Assembly (NCBI GenBank): GCA_009785765.1
Contig: WQVP01000001.1
Location: 1 to 14,357 of the forward strand
From: Alphaproteobacteria bacterium
Lineage (GTDB): Bacteria > Pseudomonadota > Alphaproteobacteria > Rs-D84
DNA: 14,357 bases
Direction: 5' to 3'
In this document: positions 12,538-14,357 of the stretch, in pieces
Position numbering within the stretch: position 1 is the first letter of the stretch
How the letters are laid out: the number at the start of each line of letters is the position of its first letter
Made by a program: the position numbers and the translations under genes
Notes under the pieces: generated by a model
Told to the model about the DNA's origin: nothing
Databases searched by the model: none
Seen by the model: only the letters and a program-made list of their open reading frames with translations

Positions 12538-13156
12538 GTGCAAATAAATAATTAACAACCCCCGCAACAGTGATACCGATTGCGGCGCCGGCTATGACGT
12601 CTGATGGCCAATGGGCGCCGCCTGCGATGCGGGCAAAACCTGCAACAGCGGCGAAAACCCACAAATAAAACCTATATTTTGGAAACAAAAATCCAACCGA
12701 CACCAAGGCTGCAAACGTTGCCAAAGTATGTCCGGATGGAAATGAATTAAACACCCATTCTGTTGATAGCGGATAGAATCCGGTTTTGCCAAATGCCTCC
12801 CACATAATTGGGCGCATACGGCCAACAATTGTTTTTAAAACACCGCCAACGGCGCCCGCCAAAATAACCGATGACAATACATATAAAGACGTTATATTTA
12901 TTTGTTTAATTGTTTTATTTTTTATTTTTTTAAAACCGCCAACTATGCGTAAAAATGCGGTTGTACCGAATGCGATTGCGGATGCCAAAACCCAAAATTT
13001 AAAGCTGGAAATATTTGACATGACACCCGTCCACTCGCCGCCAAACGTGCGGAATGCGCTGAACACAGGTTTATCCAGAAACATCATAAATATAATTATT
13101 GTTGCGACAAAGATGCCGGTAAAAAGTATAAATTTTTTTAAATTTTTGTTTTTCAT
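12518..13156 (-). CDS. PAP2-family membrane phosphatase
   Basis: The 212-residue protein has about six hydrophobic segments and the PAP2 active-site motifs: KTIVGRMRP (108-116, the K-x6-RP motif), FPSGH (139-143) and RIAGGAHWPSD (176-186, R-x5-H-x3-D). The catalytic His182 and supporting Arg176, His143 and Asp186 are present; the Ser that usually precedes the Arg is Ala. Such enzymes remove phosphate from lipids such as phosphatidate, undecaprenyl diphosphate or lipid A on the periplasmic side of the inner membrane; which one cannot be decided. The start follows AAAGG. It lies 80 bases downstream of the secreted fibre-like gene, with a hairpin between. Its C-terminal five residues and stop lie in the heptamer arm, so the tail may be array-derived. 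Confidence 0.9.
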   Translation of the reverse strand: MKNKNLKKFILFTGIFVATIIIFMMFLDKPVFSAFRTFGGEWTGVMSNISSFKFWVLASAIAFGTTAFLRIVGGFKKIKNKTIKQINITSLYVLSSVILAGAVGGVLKTIVGRMRPIMWEAFGKTGFYPLSTEWVFNSFPSGHTLATFAALVSVGFLFPKYRFYLWVFAAVAGFARIAGGAHWPSDVIAGAAIGITVAGVVNYLFAQVKGKR

Positions 13157-13170
13157 TTTTTACCTTTGTG

Positions 13171-13199
13171 TTTTCCTCTCTCGTAAGGGGAGAGGAAAA
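13171..13199. repeat. 10-bp hairpin upstream of the PAP2 gene
   Basis: TTTTCCTCTC (13171-13180) and GAGAGGAAAA (13190-13199) are perfect inverted copies around a nine-base loop. On the minus strand T-rich sequence precedes rather than follows the stem, so it is not a typical intrinsic terminator. It could attenuate or process a joint transcript. Confidence 0.6.
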
Positions 13200-13236
13200 A
13201 CAGTACCGCAAGGCATTTTGAATTAAAATCAAATTT

Positions 13237-14310
13237 CTATTCTATCCAGATTGCGGCGGTGTTTGCCTCGCCTGGTCCACCAACCGGAATCATAACCCGG
13301 GCATTACGCATATATCCACGGTTAACGGCGTGATCATCCGCAGTCGGTGCGGCAAGCTGTGATATTCGGTTATTACTCATATTCACTCCACCCGAATCAG
13401 CGCCAACATGCACGGCTCCTTGAACAACAAGTCCGCTTGTAACAACTGTGTCGTTTCCAGAAGCTATAACAATATTTCCGCCAGAATTAAGACTTATCAT
13501 ATTGCCAACTTCGTATCTTTCTTCAAGAACAAGGTTTCTTCCGCCGACTATATGTGTCGTGCCGTCTGAGCTTGACTGAATATTTATGTCTTCGCCCATA
13601 TTAATTGTTGCGCCTTCGGTGGCCTGAATAGAAATAGGTTCCCCAACATCAATATGCGAGCTCTGTGCACGAATCCGAACCTCCTCCCCGCGCATAGCAA
13701 CATCGCTCCAGTCTACAAAAATATACCCGCCGGCACCTTGGACTGTAACTGTTTCCGGTGCGAATATCACAGCTGCATCTTGTCCTTGCAGCCTGCTTGA
13801 CTCTGGCATAACTATATTTCCCGTCAATGTACCACCGGACAGAGGCAAAAAGTCGCCGGTTGCGCCAACATCTATGTTTTCAATTGCCGCCTGCATAGTA
13901 CGTAAATTAACCGCATCTTGATCATCTTCTGGGTCTGCAAGACCAACTATGCGGACATTGGTGTTGCCTGCATCTAAAACCACATTACTTCCATGGCCAG
14001 GGTTTAAAAGAATATCACCCAGAGGTTGTATCACAGTATCGCCTTCTGCATTAAAGATAATCTCTCCCTGGCTATTAATGACAACCCGCTCGCCATCAAT
14101 GACCGGCTCCCAGTCCTCTGGCGCGATAATCGTACCCGTCATTGTACCACCCGACAGAGGCAAAAATTCACCGGATTCAACCGCTTGGCCAACAACATAG
14201 TGTACATAATCTTGGGATGCTATGCGGGCATGGGCGACGCCGGTCGCAAACAATGCAACCACTGATGTTATCGCCGCAATACTTTTAAAATTATTTAACC
14301 TTGCAAACAT
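13237..14310 (-). CDS. Secreted protein with phage tail-fibre-like repeats
   Basis: The 357-residue protein starts with a signal peptide (about 1-28, ending VAHA before RIAS). It carries two copies of the phage tail-fibre motif, EFLPLSGGTMTGTI (48-61) and DFLPLSGGTLTGNI (153-166), each leading into a Gly/Val/Ile-rich stretch suited to beta-helix or trimeric beta-structure. Two fibre-end-like segments, IVGLADPEDDQDAVNLRTM (121-139) and ISQLAAPTADDHAVNRGYM (316-334), match the pattern A-x-P-x-DxxAVN seen before chaperone or shaft junctions in tail fibres. No membrane anchor or outer-membrane barrel is visible, so it is probably exported and surface-exposed or periplasmic by an unseen partner. 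A role in attachment is inference. The initiator has only a weak AGAGA site. A promoter TTGACC-18-TAAAGT precedes it. The gene is complete; no phage genes surround it. Confidence 0.7.
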   Translation of the reverse strand: MFARLNNFKSIAAITSVVALFATGVAHARIASQDYVHYVVGQAVESGEFLPLSGGTMTGTIIAPEDWEPVIDGERVVINSQGEIIFNAEGDTVIQPLGDILLNPGHGSNVVLDAGNTNVRIVGLADPEDDQDAVNLRTMQAAIENIDVGATGDFLPLSGGTLTGNIVMPESSRLQGQDAAVIFAPETVTVQGAGGYIFVDWSDVAMRGEEVRIRAQSSHIDVGEPISIQATEGATINMGEDINIQSSSDGTTHIVGGRNLVLEERYEVGNMISLNSGGNIVIASGNDTVVTSGLVVQGAVHVGADSGGVNMSNNRISQLAAPTADDHAVNRGYMRNARVMIPVGGPGEANTAAIWIE

Positions 14311-14325
14311 TTATTCTCTGTTTTT

Positions 14326-14355
14326 ACTTTACAAAAATTTTTACGAATCGGTCAA
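14326..14355 (-). promoter_or_regulatory. Probable promoter of the fibre-like gene
   Basis: On the minus strand TTGACC (14355-14350), an 18-base spacer and TAAAGT (14331-14326, four of six consensus bases). Leader about 10-15 bases. Confidence 0.4.
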
Positions 14356-14357
14356 CC

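Overview
The window most likely comes from an uncultured, AT-rich alphaproteobacterium, probably host- or gut-associated. The support is a Ros/MucR-family regulator (typical of Alphaproteobacteria), Gram-negative envelope proteins (two beta-barrel proteins, a lipoprotein), a VirB2-like pilin, and a glutamyl-tRNA synthetase resembling the form I know from Clostridia. No tRNA, rRNA, CRISPR array, transposase or phage module is visible.

Layout, left to right. Positions 1-821, all minus strand: a truncated unknown gene, a VirB2/TrbC-like pilin and a 49-residue lipoprotein, suggesting one edge of a type IV secretion or conjugation locus. Positions 836-982: a multi-hairpin palindromic element. Positions 988-5656, minus: a threonyl-tRNA synthetase lacking the TGS domain, a hemolysin III family membrane protein, glutamyl-tRNA synthetase, and a 61-codon membrane ORF overlapping the gltX start. 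Positions 5724-6413, plus: trmB, which converges with a large GH24-lysozyme-like protein (6410-7852, minus) that lies just downstream of rarA (7865-9181, minus). rarA is divergent from a plus-strand pair, a MucR-like regulator and a NUDIX hydrolase (9252-10107). Positions 10280-14310, minus: two outer-membrane beta-barrel proteins, a PAP2 phosphatase and a secreted protein carrying phage-tail-fibre motifs.

The most unusual feature is not a gene. At least nine places carry short degenerate tandem arrays with a 7-bp period, and a related array in thrS has a 6-bp period. Most loci use a different heptamer: AGTAGAA, AGATAGT, GGTAAAA, GTGATTG, ACTAATC, AAGGCAC, ATTTATG, ATTCACG. Several arrays have a reverse-complement partner array nearby and can fold into long hairpins. 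They sit between genes, in 5' leaders, at stop codons, and inside coding sequence (trmB, thrS, rarA, the MucR gene, and the C-termini of gltX and PAP2). A 26-bp perfect inverted repeat joins the first codons of the divergent rarA and MucR genes. Two intergenic hairpins are each followed by a T-run and the same extended -10 box, TGATATAAT, 28 bases before the next start codon, which looks like a combined terminator-promoter unit. Heptanucleotide tandem repeats (STRR) are known from heterocystous cyanobacteria, and in-frame palindromic elements are known from Rickettsia. The combination here resembles both but matches neither in what I can see.

All functional calls rest on motif recognition by eye; no database search was run.
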